Source: Thelonectria olida (lineage: Eukaryota; Ascomycota; Sordariomycetes; Hypocreales; Nectriaceae). Taken from it: a stretch of 64,000 nt of DNA. Below are positions 1-11,399 of this stretch, piece after piece (positions within the stretch are counted from its first letter, which is position 1; the number at the start of each line of letters is the position of its first letter). Both the position numbers and the translations under genes were made by a program. Location: assembly GCA_020736575.1 (NCBI GenBank), contig JAGPYM010000085.1:1-64000 (forward strand), read 5' to 3'. Under the pieces are notes generated by a model. It did not search any database. It saw only the letters and a program-made list of their open reading frames with translations, and was not told the origin of the DNA.

Positions 1-129
1 ACTTTTTTAATATTATAAATTAAAATAGTTATAAAATCTATTATAAACTTTTTTAAAAGTGTTTTAACTTATTATAAATAAAGGACTTTATAATAAATAT
101 ATACTTATATAAAATAATACTTTTATACT

Positions 130-520
130 TAGTAATTTTTATTATTATATAAACCTTTTAATATATTACATTATTTAGTTACTTTATATTATTTCTAATA
201 GTTTAAATACTTTTAAACTTATTTTACTCTTTTTTAAACTTTCTTTTTTTATTTAACTTTTTTAGCCCTACCCCCCACTTTTTTAACTCTTATATTTAAT
301 TAACTTACTTTTTACTTTTAAATTTTCTTTTATAGCCTTTTAAATACTTATTTAAATTATTAGTATTATATATAATAGCTTTTAAAACTATAGCTTAAAA
401 GTATTTAATTAAATTATTTTAATAAATTACTTATTATTATTATTAAAATAGTTTTTTCTTTTTTTTAAAAAGAGTTATATAAAACTTTTAACTTTCTATT
501 TAAAAAAGTTATAATAATAC
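130..520 (+). repeat. Dispersed AT-rich repeat family R2
   Basis: A unit of about 350-400 bp that opens with AATTAGTAATTTTTATTATT and ends near a poly-T/poly-A stretch and an ATAATAC-like end. Further copies or pieces: 530-830, 2100-2170, 13410-13440 (end only), 14150-14320, 20823-21190, and inverted at 20400-20762 and 39620-39930. The first two copies are head-to-tail neighbours. No protein can be recovered. Confidence 0.6.
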
Positions 521-1269
521 TTATTTTTATAATTAGTAATTTTTATTATTATATTAACTCTTTTATATATTTTTCTATTTAATTACCTTATTTATTTCTA
601 TTAGCTTAATTGCTTTTAAACCTATTTAACTTATTTTTACACTTTTTTTTTATTTAACCCTTTTAGCCCCCCTTACCTTTTAACCCTTATATTTACTTAC
701 CTATTTAACTTACTTTTTATTTTTAAACTTTTCCTTTCTATTTAAGTTACTATTTAAATTATTACTATTATATATAATAGCTTTTAAAAGTATAGCTTTA
801 AGTTATACTCTTATATTTATATAAGAAATAATTAGTTATTTTAACTAAGCTTATTATTACTTATTTAATTTAAAAAGCAATTTAGTTAGCTAACCTTTTT
901 ATTAAAAAATTTAAAACTATCTTTTTATATCTTTAAACTTTTAATGAAAATATAATAGTTTAAAAGAATTAAATTAATTTTATATATTACTTTTAATAGT
1001 ATATTTATATTAAGTAATATAAAACTATTTAAAAGTTATTACTCTTTTAAATATATATTAAAATCTTTTATTTATTTAATATATTTAAGAAAACTTATAT
1101 ATTTTAACATATAATAAATAGCTATATAACTTTTATTATTTAATTAAATTATTTTAGATTTAATTAGTAAAAGGCTAAGTATTTTAACTATTATATATTA
1201 TATTATTACTTAAATTATATAAATTAAAATTAAATAGAAAAATTAAATACTTTTATATTAAAAGCTTAA

Positions 1270-1440
1270 AATAAAGCTTTCTAAATAAGGTTTATTTAAT
1301 AAAAACTTTTATTTTAAAACTAATTATAAACTTTATTAAAAAGTATATTATAATAAATATAAAGCTAGGGTTTAGCTTATATTAACTTTTATTATATATT
1401 TAAATTATTAGGTTTCTTAATAATAATAATAATATTATAA
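1270..1440 (+). repeat. Dispersed AT-rich repeat family R1
   Basis: A unit of about 170 bp marked by a GGCTAGGGTTTAGCTTATAT-like core and a run of TAATAA at one end. Other copies lie near 2175-2350, 22860-23030 and 38895-39060 on this strand, and near 12690-12840, 19870-20045, 32545-32680 and 39350-39440 on the opposite strand. The short length, both orientations and lack of coding content fit a MITE or a fragment of a longer element. The copies differ mainly by C/T and G/A changes, as RIP would produce. Confidence 0.65.
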
Positions 1441-2394
1441 AATAATATATAATTAACTGTTTAAAGCTTTTATTAAAATATAAAATATAAAAATAAGTTA
1501 TTATACTTATACCTCTATTAGGCTTTTATATTTAAATTTACTAATTATAACTATTTTAACTCTTTTAAAAAGCTTTAATAGTAGCTTATAGCTAGGTACC
1601 TTTAAAAAAAATAGTAAATATATATTTTAATAATTTATTATACTATTATAAGAAGTTTAATTATAATATTATTTACTTTTAAAAATGTAGTTTTAATATA
1701 AAAAGTTATTTTTTATATTTCTTTTAAAAAGATTTCTTATAAAAATAAGATTATAATAAATTTAATAGTTATTAATAATCTTATATATATATAAAAAAAA
1801 CAATTATAAAACTTTAAAATAATATTTACTATTTAAAAAGTAAATATATTTATTAATATTATTAGGCTATAATATAATACTATTAATACTAAAAATATTT
1901 AAATTTTACTTAAATTAGTATATAAAAAAAGGTATATTTATATTTACATTTTAACTTAAATTATAATAAATAAAATAGATATTTAATTAAATATATTAAT
2001 TTAAATACCTCTTAAAAATATATAAGCTCTATTTACTATTTATAAATTATAATTATTAATTATACTTATAAATTATTTAATTTTATAAAATAAAAAATTT
2101 ACAATTAGTAATTTTTATTATTATATAAACTCTTAGTATATTTTACTACTTAGTTACCTTGCTCTATTTCTATTAGAAGTTTAAAATAAGGTTCCTTAAG
2201 TAAGGTTTACTTAATAGGAACTTTCACTTTAAAACTAACTATAAGCCCTATTAAGAAGCTTATTATAATAAATATAAGGCTAGGGTTTAGCCTATATTAA
2301 GCTTTATTATATGCCTAAATTATTAGCTTTTTTAATAATAATAATAATAATAAAATAAAAAAATTAAAATTAAAATATATATACTTATATAGTT

Positions 2395-2860
2395 TTCTAG
2401 TTCTAGCTTAAGGTATAGTAATATATTTCTAATAATAATTAAGCTAAACCCTTTAAATTAGAAACTTAAATTAAAAAAAAAAAAAAACTATAGTTAGTTT
2501 ATTTCTAGCAGCTAGTAGCTGTTAAATATAAGTAGTTTTTATAATACTTATAAATTATATATAAAAAGGCTTTTTAATTAGCTCGCGCTATATTAATATA
2601 TAAATAATTAAATACAATTAATAGAGTTTCTAATATAGTAAGAGCTAAAAGCTAGTTTAAAAGCTAAAGTATATTATATTAGCTATTAATTAGTTAATTA
2701 TAAGGCTATATATTATAACTAATTACTTATAAGAGCATTTAATTTTATATATATTTAAAAGCTAAAAGCTTTCCCTTTATAAATAATATAAAATAGAGCT
2801 AGCTATAAAAAAATATAAAGTATTATAAATAATATAGTTTTTTAATAGTTATAATAATAG
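2395..2860 (+). repeat. Dispersed AT-rich repeat family R3
   Basis: About 460 bp of decayed repeat, recognised by shared strings such as AGTATATTTCTAGTTATAAT and AGCTAGTAGCTAGTTAA. The other two copies are near 12880-13310 and 29055-29490, in the same orientation. The copy here keeps a little more G and C than the other two. No coding content survives. Confidence 0.6.
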
Positions 2861-2990
2861 GCTCTAAGTAACTAACTACTATTAATATAAAGCTTATTAT
2901 TAACTATAGCAAATTTATAACCCTATTACTAATAAAAGTTACTTATAGGGTCTTATTACTAGACTGTATTGCTAATATAGTAGGCTAGTA

Positions 2991-4080
2991 AAACTAGAAT
3001 CACCCAAAGCTCGCAATGTTAGTTTGTCTGAGACAAGGAGGTCCATATTGTGGCTTACAATGGGCAGTGTATATATGCCGTCCCAGCCACTTATTGACGA
3101 CTGCGATGCGACGAGGACGAAGAAGAAAAGGCGAGGCAGGGTATTTATTATCGTTTGCAGAGTGTCCGGGCTAAAAAGAGCAAAAAGGAGAAAAAGAACA
3201 TGTACTAGTAGATGAGGTGGCTGTGGCAGGACGGAACCTGGAGCTGAAAATAGCCTGCGTTCCAGACTGATGACTCATAACGCCCTCCCCGACGATACAC
3301 TTGATCGATCCACAGCGTGTAAATTGCACTGCCAGTCTCTCCTCTCTTCTCTGGCGGCAACGCCAGACCCTGAGCCCGCATGCTGCCCGCCATTGGGCGT
3401 TGGGCGGTCCCCGTGTTCCTGCTCAGGGCTGCGAAATGAGCCCGTCGGAAGTCAGTCATCCGTGTGGTGAGACGACGGCGAGTAGCACGTATCTATCCTA
3501 CTGGTTGCACAGAGCTGCAGAACTAGTGAACCGGCGCGGGAAATGATTCGCGCCAGCCCGTGACCAGACTTGCGTTTTCAGAGCATTCGGTCAAGAGCAA
3601 AGAGGCAAGGGTACAAGCCTTGACGGCAAGATTAAGTGCTACCGCATCACTTAGAAAGGTGAAGCGCAACTCGGCTCCTTGGGACTTTCCGAGATTGTGC
3701 GGGAGCGAGAATCCCGAAGAACACGATAAACCTACAAGGCCAACATCCAATCATATTTTGCCGTAACCTATATGAGTGCCAGCCGCAACGCTAACCCAAA
3801 TCTTAATTGTGCCGAAAGACCTGACTAAGATTAGAGCATACCGCCTGCTCATACGGCTGTCTGCTTTCCCGAACGCTTGCGGATGCCTCCCGTAACGCCC
3901 ACCTCTCTCCGTATTAGCCGACTTCTCAGCTGTATTGCCCACCAGAAATTGTCATGTGGTAAGTGATGCCAAGTTGCCAAGTGGCCACAGGATACGCATT
4001 GGGATGTTGACATGTGATTCAACCTGCTGAACCTAACGTCGCGCAACCGCATCCTGTCCATCGGCGAGGACAGTAGCCGA
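2991..4080. other. GC-balanced sequence without a recognisable gene
   Basis: Composition becomes normal here. Several short overlapping reading frames exist on both strands, none above about 90 codons and none resembling a family I know. It may be further relic sequence belonging to the decayed genes that follow. Confidence 0.5.
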
Positions 4081-4650
4081 GGGTATGGCGACGATGCCGC
4101 CCGGCTCTTCTAGGTGGTGTTCAAGGGTGTTGCGGCTGAGAAGGGCCTGCTCCCGAAGCCATACCTCCACTCATACCATTGGGTCGGCCTGGAGGTAAGA
4201 GCGTGTAGCCTCAAGGTCAACGTTCTGCATGCAGTCACCAGTGTCGGCGCGCCAGATCCGTACTGTCCCATCGATCGAGGCCGACGCCACGAACATCGAG
4301 TCGTGCAAGAAGGCCACCGACCAGGCCTAGTTGCCATGGTCCCTGAGCTCCTGCTCGCATTGCCCGTATAGGTGCGCTAATATACAAAAAACTCCGTACC
4401 GTCCAATCGTCTGAAGGGGATGCCACAAGCACGGAGTCATATGAGAAGGCCCCTGAGTTGACCCCGCCGCTATAAACCTTAAGTTTCTAGTGTATTCCAT
4501 CCCCCACATCGGAGAACGCTAGATCTATACCATCTACCGATGCCATAAAAGTCAAGTCTTGCGAGAAGGTTACTAAGGTAACCGAGTCGCGATAGCCCTA
4601 AATCTCCTATATATAATTACCCGTATATTTAGCCATCTGCTTAATGCTAT
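4081..4650 (-). pseudogene. Decayed WD40-repeat gene (HET-E/NACHT-WD type)
   Basis: On the minus strand three successive WD40 blades can be read, broken by stops and shifts. The clearest, from about 4330 down to 4200, reads SVAFLHDSMFVASASIDGTV followed by RIWRADTGDC. The next, about 4470-4380, contains VNSGAFSYDSVLVASPSDDW. The third, about 4600-4530, contains GYRDSVTLVTFSQDLTFMAS. The spacing and wording (VAFSHDS..VASAS.D.TVRIWD) are those of the near-identical WD40 repeats at the C-terminus of fungal STAND/NLR-like proteins such as HET-E. Between blades there are stop codons, including TAG and TAA where Trp or Gln is expected. No upstream NACHT domain could be read. I am confident of the WD40 relic; the NLR assignment is by repeat style only. 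Confidence 0.72.
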
Positions 4651-5860
4651 AGAAATGCTATAGCAACAGGAAATCAAGTAATTTACAAATATAAGGCCGA
4701 TAAAATGCTTAGGCAAGCCTCAGGAGGCAACTTCCCGCATGGATTAAAAGACCAGGTTTTAGTTATAGCAAGTTGTTAAACAGAAGGCATATGCTGGCGT
4801 GTCACGTGCGGGTCAGCAGACTTAAGATTGCTCGTTGATACAATAGACCAGGGGCAGAGACATTTGACTAGAAGCAAAACACGAATTTACTAAATGGACT
4901 GAATACACGTACTGTTTAACACAAGTAGGCCCCACTTTATTTGCTCCGTTTAACTGCTAAATTAAACCGAACTCTCTCTATATCTTACCCCAGATTCTCT
5001 TTTTATTATTCTCACGCTAAAACCCCCACAATGCGAACCGTCGCCTTATTCGCCCCGTTTTTCTCTCTTGCATATGTCACTATTAATCCCCACATGCCAA
5101 CCTTAGAACGGGATTTGTTTAGTGTCGCTTATGGGTGTGTGTATACATATTCTGCAGCCGCATACCTCTAGCGGGGCGTTTAGAGTCGTAGACTCCATAA
5201 GAATCATAAAGGTGGTAGAGTATCCGGACATCAACGTCAAGTATGAAACAGGTTCGGCATATACATGAATCAGGGCCGCGGAGCCGCACCAAGGCTGCTG
5301 GGCACGTGGTGATGGCGTTGGCCGGACTAGGCACCGAGCCATCTTTCCTTTCTAGCGCCGATCCCTGCGATAGTAACTCGCGCCGCCCCAAACTCTAAAA
5401 GTTAGCTGCGCTAGAATTCCCCGGTCATCAATCAGCTTGGAGGAGAATTTGCGGCATGTGAGAAACTCCATCCACACTTCTGATACCTTACTCTCTTGCC
5501 CTTTTACCCTGTGATGCGGAGCCACGGAGATCGGGGCCTAGGCTTTATGACTTGTAGCGCAATGAGTCACTAACTGCTTTAGGAAGAGCCTGGACCATCT
5601 CTACAGACTGGAGCCTCGACCCTAGCACATACGCAAACCATCGATAGCAAAATTATTATACAGATACAACAACGTCGCGCTATAGCTAAGATACGTTATG
5701 GCCAGTGCTATTTATTGCTCGTTCACCTAAACGCCGCCCCCACGTGTATCGACATATAAGCCTGTTATTCTCCCCGCCAACGTGATCTTTAAGATTCAGT
5801 ACCATACCCCCGAAATATTATCGGACACAACTTCCTACATCAGAACGTAAGCTACACCCT
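4651..5860. other. Gene-less sequence, probably relic
   Basis: No reading frame here resembles a known family. A C-rich 5'-like stretch occurs near 4960-5100, and short frames of 76-90 codons overlap on both strands. I see no RNA gene. It sits between decayed gene pieces and is likely unconstrained. Confidence 0.45.
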
Positions 5861-5863
5861 CCA

Positions 5864-6135
5864 TCACCCTAGATGGAGCGCCTGACCGTGAGTTCTGCTG
5901 ATGTGAAAGAAGTAAGCTATGCTCATGCCGGTTAATAGATAGCTTGAGGAGTCATGCCGAGAGATATTGACGATTGAAGGGAGCAGTTGAAATCTTGAAA
6001 GACAAATGACCCGGAGGCTGAATAGGGCCGATAGCATAACGCACATGTTAGTATTTATTGCTGTTATAGAGAGGAATGCCCAAGTTGCCTCCCATATTAT
6101 TAGGCGGACTTCAGGTTGAAGATTAGCGAACCTAA
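5864..6135 (-). pseudogene. Possible 2EXR-domain relic
   Basis: Read on the minus strand, about 6118-6065 gives LQPEVRLIIWEATWAF, which matches the opening of the fungal 2EXR domain (LPPELRLxIWExA). About 120 bp further on, another frame gives LPSIVNISRHDSSSYLL, resembling the later LPVALHISRxSRxxTL part of the same family. The pieces are in different frames and carry stops, so nothing functional remains. The short match length makes this tentative. Confidence 0.4.
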
Positions 6136-6149
6136 TAGGTCCTCGTCAT

Positions 6150-6370
6150 CTAGTTTGGGAACGGCCACCCATTAACGCAACTTTACGGTGTTTAGGAACT
6201 CAAGGTCTACCACGTCCACGGATGGTAGCAACCTCGATCCGTGAATGGCACACTTATTGTCTCTCCGAACACGCCTATTACAGGCAACGACCAGGCCTTG
6301 CATTGTTAGAGGAGTATCGGATAGGACCTTCTGCTGTACCTCCAATACCTTCACGTAGATCTCCTCGTCC
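6150..6370 (-). pseudogene. Possible kinesin-light-chain-type TPR relic
   Basis: The minus-strand frame 6354-6172 contains YVKVLEVQQKVLSDTPLTMQ, close to the fungal KLC-type TPR wording (EVLExQxxVLGxxHPxTLxS). Such repeats end many fungal NB-ARC/TPR proteins. Only one repeat is visible and the frame ends in a stop. With the WD40 relic nearby this suggests more than one STAND-type gene decayed in this island. Tentative. Confidence 0.35.
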
Positions 6371-8062
6371 TTATTATGTTGTGGGATGGTGTCTCCGTTA
6401 AAATTGCAGTATAAATATTCACCAAGCGCATAAGAAGAGCGACTACCGAGTTAGCAGACCAAGTGTTGTAAGTACCTCGTCAGACACGTGCCTCAATTGC
6501 CTTAGAGTCACACTAACAGGCAGATCCGACTGACGGGCCAGACGTAGTTATGCTTAAGTTTCCAGAACCACCTCCCGATCCCATCTAATAATCAAACGCC
6601 CATGCAGTACAGCGCACGCATATGGATCCCCGAAGACGTGATGGATGGTGACTTTGACTTATTTCACAAACATATGGTCCACGCAATTTGCCATATTCTT
6701 AGCTGTTAGTACCTTGGGTCACTCGTGAACCTTGATATTAAGCCAAATTGCTCAACACATGAATGGAGAATTGACACTAAGGGACTGTAGAGTGATGCGG
6801 GAAGGCCTGTGAAGGTGGTCACGAGACGCATGCAGCCAGGCGGCCCCCGGCTGTTGGGCGCGCAGGTGACCACAACACCATAGTTAGCATTATCACTTCA
6901 CAGGCGTACAATGCGGTCGCTTTTGGCCCAAGCCTATTGGCTCCTTTCCTTATTTGTGACAATTAGAGGTTTATGCAAATTTGTTAGATTGACACCTATG
7001 TGCGGTTAGAGAGGCAGCCACACTTACTACAACGATATTCGTGGCTTATAGTGGCGTAGACATGCGAAATGGAGTAAACAAGCAAGACAAGGCATTATCA
7101 AGACTTCAATCACTAAGATCACCAGGTTCCGCTCTATAATCCATTAAATTCACCCCATCGTGCGCTCAAGATACGCACCGCGTATCTAATAAAATTCGGC
7201 CCTTGCTCCGCCACACGAGGTGTCAATCTAACACCTATCAATAAGTACCCTGCCTCACTTGAGCTCCGGGGCGAAATTGACAAGAGGCGGAAGATCATCT
7301 TTAGCGCTGCTAACTCTGTGTTCTACCAGTAGCCCTGTGTGCTGCCAGTAGTTAGGAAACCTATAGCAAGGTTGACAATTTGGAAAGTAATGCAGATGGT
7401 TTGCCTTAAAATGTTTTGAATTTATTCTATCGTGCTTCTATGCTATGTCTAGCGATTGCTTATAAATCTAACAAGTCGATCTAACTCCCGTCCCGTACCG
7501 TGTTGGCTGCTCTCCCTGTCTTAATAAAGATGAACCGCTTTGCGATGTGCAGAGGGCTTTCGGCTGGAGGATTACGAGTATTTTCCCGCCGGCTTGGCTC
7601 GGCTGAGACAGTGTTCGTGCGGCTGGCTGCTCATGCTTGACGGCTTTATAGACGAGGTCGTCAGCCCGGACTTGGGTGTGCTGATTCACGAGCACGTGCA
7701 CAAGTTCGTCGTGCACCAGGCCGCTGCAAAGTCTGTCGAGGCGGGCTTACATTCGCAGCAAAAAGCCCCAATCAGAAGTCACCACAGGCCCGCGCTGACG
7801 GGAAGGGCGGAAAAGTCATGAACCTTTAAAGTCCTGCTTTCCCGGTTGTCATCACATGGGCTTGCATCTTATCCACCTAATACTTCTACATATCCTTTGA
7901 TTGTTCATTTCAGAAGATAAAAAATATCGCACCCCACCTGGGTACTTCCACGCCAGTTGATGCCTCTGTCTTTTGCATTATTCCACAGAGTGTTCTCACC
8001 CGCTGCATCGTCGATTCTCTATTCACATTACACCTTCCCCTTCGGTGTTCCACCTTTTAATT
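6371..8062. other. Gene-less sequence upstream of the DUF2235 gene
   Basis: Short frames only. The 7468-7830 part is GC-rich and open on both strands (82 codons minus, 93 codons plus), which suggests a gene fragment, but I do not recognise either translation. The last 100-200 bp before 8063 hold C/T-rich sequence and should include the promoter and 5' leader of the next gene. Confidence 0.4.
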
Positions 8063-9520
8063 ATGGACGCCAGAGAACCTGAAGCCAGGGAGCCCAGAAA
8101 GAAGCTGATTCTCTTATGCGATGGAACATGGTGCGGTAAAGAGGCCGGCACAGAAACCAACATCCATCTACTTGCCGAAATGGTCGGCATCCGCGTGGAC
8201 TCAGAGCTCTCTATACGGAATAACGATACTGTTAAAGCCCGCTATGCTGACGGAGTGGGCTTGGGCAGCACATTTCTGCACAATCTCTTCGAGTGCGCGG
8301 CCGCCGTTCAAATTAATGAGGAGTGCGAAGCGGCATATCAATACATTGTCGAGAACTATACGCCACAATTCGAAATTTGGATGTTCGGTCTGAGTAGAGG
8401 AGCTTACATTGTCCGGTCTGTCGCGGGAATGATCAACAACTGCGGTATCATAAAACCTACGCTTGATAGACATGGAAACATTAACCGTACCATTACGACT
8501 ATGAGATGCAAACGAGTATATAAGATATATCGCTGCCGAGAGGAATGGGCCCATCCTCAATCTGACGACATGAGAAAACTTCGTATAAGGAACAGCCATG
8601 ATGTCAGAACACCTGTCAAGTTCATGGGCCTTTTCGACACAGTTGGCGCCCTAGGTATTCCGGAACTGATCGGCGGGGAAGGCCTCGTATGGCGAGATGG
8701 CTTCCACGACCAGAGTGTATCCGGTGTTGTGGAGAAAGTGTACCATGCCGTATCTCTTCACGACAGGCTATCCGCATTTCAACCTTGTTTGGTGAATCGA
8801 AGCGTCAGATCTAAGACAGATCCCAAATTTGAAATCCACCAGAAGTGGTTTCCTGGGACGCATTACGACCTAGGTCGGCAGAAGTTCAAGTTCTTTCGAG
8901 CCGGCACTGGTCTACCTCAAGCAGCGGTTACAGTGCCACTGAACCTACTTTCTGGGACGGTCCAACCGAACACTGTACTATCCGACCTAGTGTTGAAGTG
9001 GATGTTGGAAAGCATTCAGCAGGAAGACCCTGAGGGCTTAGTGATCCCTGATATCAACGAACAAATTCAAGCAGTCATCGACAGAATTCGACGAGGGAAG
9101 GATGTCGGAAGCGGCGACGTGTACGATCACCTACTTCAATACATTCCTTTTGGCTATGTTGTCCGCGGCGGGTACTTTATGGCGGGTGGTTTCTTGCCCT
9201 CAGTTGCGCGAAAGTTCGGAGAAACAGTTCAGGGGCTTGTTGGGGTCAAATATATCAAAGATATTCTCGTGGGGTGCAAGCCTAGGTGCATTCTTAGAGG
9301 AACTGAGGACGTCTACCATTACAAGGACCCTGATCCTTCTCTCGGTGGCTTGAGTATCAGAGACTTGGCACAGTTGACCGGTGGTAGATATCCGTCGACA
9401 ACGTACGAGGAGTTTGTGGTCAATCAACTCGACACGGGCTTGATAAGAGGCGGGGTAGAATTCGAAGCCCGATTCCAAGCGGAGGGGCTTTGGACTATTT
9501 TTCTGAAGCCGCAGCCATGA
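8063..9520 (+). CDS. DUF2235 alpha/beta-hydrolase-like protein
   Basis: A single-exon gene of 485 codons. The start at 8063 (MDAREPEAREP) is preferred over the in-frame ATG at 7973, because the extra 30 residues are low-complexity and precede the domain. The protein opens with KLILLCDGTW (residues 14-23), the hallmark of DUF2235 (the Tle1-like phospholipase-effector fold). It then has YADGVGLGS and the nucleophile elbow FGLSRGAY, with Ser111 in G-x-S-x-G. Next come LFDTVGALG (probable acidic residue) and HAVSLHDRLSAF (probable His region). The complete triad fits an active hydrolase; the substrate is unknown, and fungal members are uncharacterised proteins of 400-600 residues. It has no signal peptide or membrane segment. 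The gene is intact although it is bounded by relic sequence and an AT-rich block. Confidence 0.9.
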   Translation: MDAREPEAREPRKKLILLCDGTWCGKEAGTETNIHLLAEMVGIRVDSELSIRNNDTVKARYADGVGLGSTFLHNLFECAAAVQINEECEAAYQYIVENYTPQFEIWMFGLSRGAYIVRSVAGMINNCGIIKPTLDRHGNINRTITTMRCKRVYKIYRCREEWAHPQSDDMRKLRIRNSHDVRTPVKFMGLFDTVGALGIPELIGGEGLVWRDGFHDQSVSGVVEKVYHAVSLHDRLSAFQPCLVNRSVRSKTDPKFEIHQKWFPGTHYDLGRQKFKFFRAGTGLPQAAVTVPLNLLSGTVQPNTVLSDLVLKWMLESIQQEDPEGLVIPDINEQIQAVIDRIRRGKDVGSGDVYDHLLQYIPFGYVVRGGYFMAGGFLPSVARKFGETVQGLVGVKYIKDILVGCKPRCILRGTEDVYHYKDPDPSLGGLSIRDLAQLTGGRYPSTTYEEFVVNQLDTGLIRGGVEFEARFQAEGLWTIFLKPQP

Positions 9521-9639
9521 CTCTTGGTGTAGCTGGATGTATTCTGTCCAACTTGTTGAAACCTGAAAGGTTCCCGCAGTCGGGAGAGCAAGCGGTAGCC
9601 CGTTAAGCATCTGTGCGAGTCTAATAGCGGCCGGATTTA

Positions 9640-10370
9640 TAAAGAATTGTTAGTGTCTTTCTTAGACTAGTTGCCTAACTGTAAGGCCAGTAGTAGTATA
9701 GCTATACTACTACTAGATTGGGCCAATTAGATTATATAAACTTATATTAGGGTTAAGATAGTAAGTTTATAATTCTATTTTTATATTACTAATATTTTTA
9801 CTTTTCCCCCATTTTCCCTTTTATATATACTTAAAAGTATTTATAAAAAGTAAAAAAAAAATTATTTTATAAAAGTTATTAAGTCTAATTAATTAATTAG
9901 TTTTATAAGCTAAGTTATTACTATTAAAGCTAGGGCTAATATTATATTAAAACTAGTTAAAAAAATAGAGCTAAGGCTAGCTATTATAGCTCTCCAACCT
10001 TTTAATAAAAGGTTAGTCCCCAGTTGGGTTTACAGATACCTTGTAAAGCGAAATTTGCATAAGAAATAATATGGCTAAATAGCTTATAATAGTAAAGTAA
10101 AGTAAAAAGTAATTTAAGTAAAAGGGTAAGAGCTAATTGGTTTAAAAAGGGAGCAAGGGATAAATAAATAAAAGTAAAAACTAAGTATAAAATGCTAGGC
10201 TATAATAATAATAATAATAATAATAAGAATAATTATATAAAAAGAAGATTATAAAAGTATAGATAGATAAGCACTTGCATTTTAGTAATATAGCCACCTT
10301 AAGGCAGGTGACTTAGGGTATCTAGTATAAAATGAAGCTAATGCACATTTCCTAGGGCTAAAGGCATCCA
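9640..10370. repeat. AT-rich block B
   Basis: AT-rich and gene-less, less degraded than the other blocks, with some GC kept around 10000-10050 and 10300. It includes a TAA microsatellite near 10201-10230 and a long perfect palindrome near its left edge. It separates the DUF2235 gene from the MULE relic. Confidence 0.75.
9689..9714. repeat. Perfect 26-bp palindrome
   Basis: AGTAGTAGTATAG is followed directly by its own reverse complement, with no spacer (centre at 9701/9702). It lies about 170 bp past the DUF2235 stop, at the start of AT-rich block B. It could form a hairpin or be the closed end of an inverted duplication. It is too far from the stop to be called a terminator. Confidence 0.7.
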
Positions 10371-10399
10371 TTTAGTAATGAAGTCGCACATTAAGATGT

Positions 10400-11353
10400 C
10401 TACATTTGACCTTTTCAACGTTTGGCAGGCAATGAGATACGCTATTACGAATTAACTGAAAGAGCTGAAACATATGCGAGTCTCTCGACAAATACGAACA
10501 CCCCTCGACATCTCCCGAGTATTGTTCGAGGCAGAACGAGACTGGGTTTCCTACCACACTTTACGCAAAGTGCAAGAGCAACGGCAGTTACTCCAAGGGC
10601 CCCCACACAACACTTTGCAGTCAGGCTTTCACGTCCTCACATGGCCTGCCGTGTTTCCACACGTTACAGAGACTGAAGGAAGAAAGGCAGAGTCGTTTGA
10701 TGGAGCATTTTCATCCCCACTGGCACTTAAAGCGAGACATAGCTCAGCCACGACCTATCCTGGAACCACAACGAGCATCAAGCCAAAATAACGAGATACG
10801 ACGTCAACCGGAGACAAGCACTAGACGCGGACCCTCCGGATTTGAGATGGTCGAAGCTAGCAAAAGAGCTCCCAGTAAATGCAGCAGATGCCATACAGTT
10901 GGCCACATCATGACTTCAAGGGACTGTCCACTGCGGTTCAAGGAGCTGCCCGCACAGGGAGCACAGATCTTGGGTCCGATCCCGCAGCTAGGAGCAGCTC
11001 TGGGACTAGCTCCAGGCCCAGTCTCAACCAATGCAGCGGAAAGCGCTTCGGTGATACGGCAGATACCCCCGCCCGATGCAACGGCGGAATGCCCTATGGA
11101 AGCCGACCGGCGCTCTGACTCTGCTGCAGGCACGCCAATTGTCCGCTCTCCCCCCCGTATACTAGATCCACCTATTGCTCCTTATTCTCCTGTCCGACCG
11201 GGCTGTCCAGTTGGAACCCCGTCAAGACCTCCCAGTGAAAGAACTTTCGTTGAGGAAGCACCTCTTTCGCGAGATCTCCCCTTGCAATCACCGCCAAAGT
11301 ATGATTTACTACAGGCTATATATAGAAGATATATGTCACGGCCCATGCCATGA
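10400..11353 (+). pseudogene. 3' remnant of a Mutator-like (MULE) transposase
   Basis: From about 10556 the second forward frame reads the end of a fungal MULE transposase without interruption to the stop at 11353. It starts with the SWIM-like CSQAFTSSHGLPCFHTLQRL, then HFHPHWHLKRDI, then a zinc knuckle KCSRCHTVGHIMTSRDCPLR (C-x2-C-x4-H-x6-C). A proline-rich tail of about 130 residues follows. Before 10556 the same kind of sequence continues in another frame (near 10474-10555), so there is at least one frameshift, and the catalytic DDE core is absent. The fragment is GC-balanced and little affected by RIP, yet it is flanked by AT-rich blocks on both sides, so the rest of the element may have dissolved into them. 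Confidence 0.7.
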
Positions 11354-11399
11354 CCCCATGGGGGACCAGGCGGTCAACCACGGCAGAACCAATGGACCT

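Larger units (their letters stand above)
1..2990. repeat. AT-rich RIP-like block A, no genes
   Basis: Almost pure A+T sequence with very little C or G and dense TA steps, and no open reading frame of gene length. It is made of decayed copies of dispersed repeats that recur in the other AT-rich blocks: family R2 near 130-520 and again 530-830 and 2100-2170, family R1 near 1270-1440 and 2175-2350, and family R3 near 2395-2860. This fits transposon-derived sequence destroyed by RIP. The edge to normal composition is sharp, near 2990-3010. Confidence 0.85.

Noticed and set aside
7468..7821. Overlapping 82- and 93-codon frames on opposite strands
   Set aside because: GC-rich stretch open on both strands; neither translation recognised.
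9200..9610. 136-codon minus-strand frame
   Set aside because: Opposite the 3' end of the DUF2235 gene.
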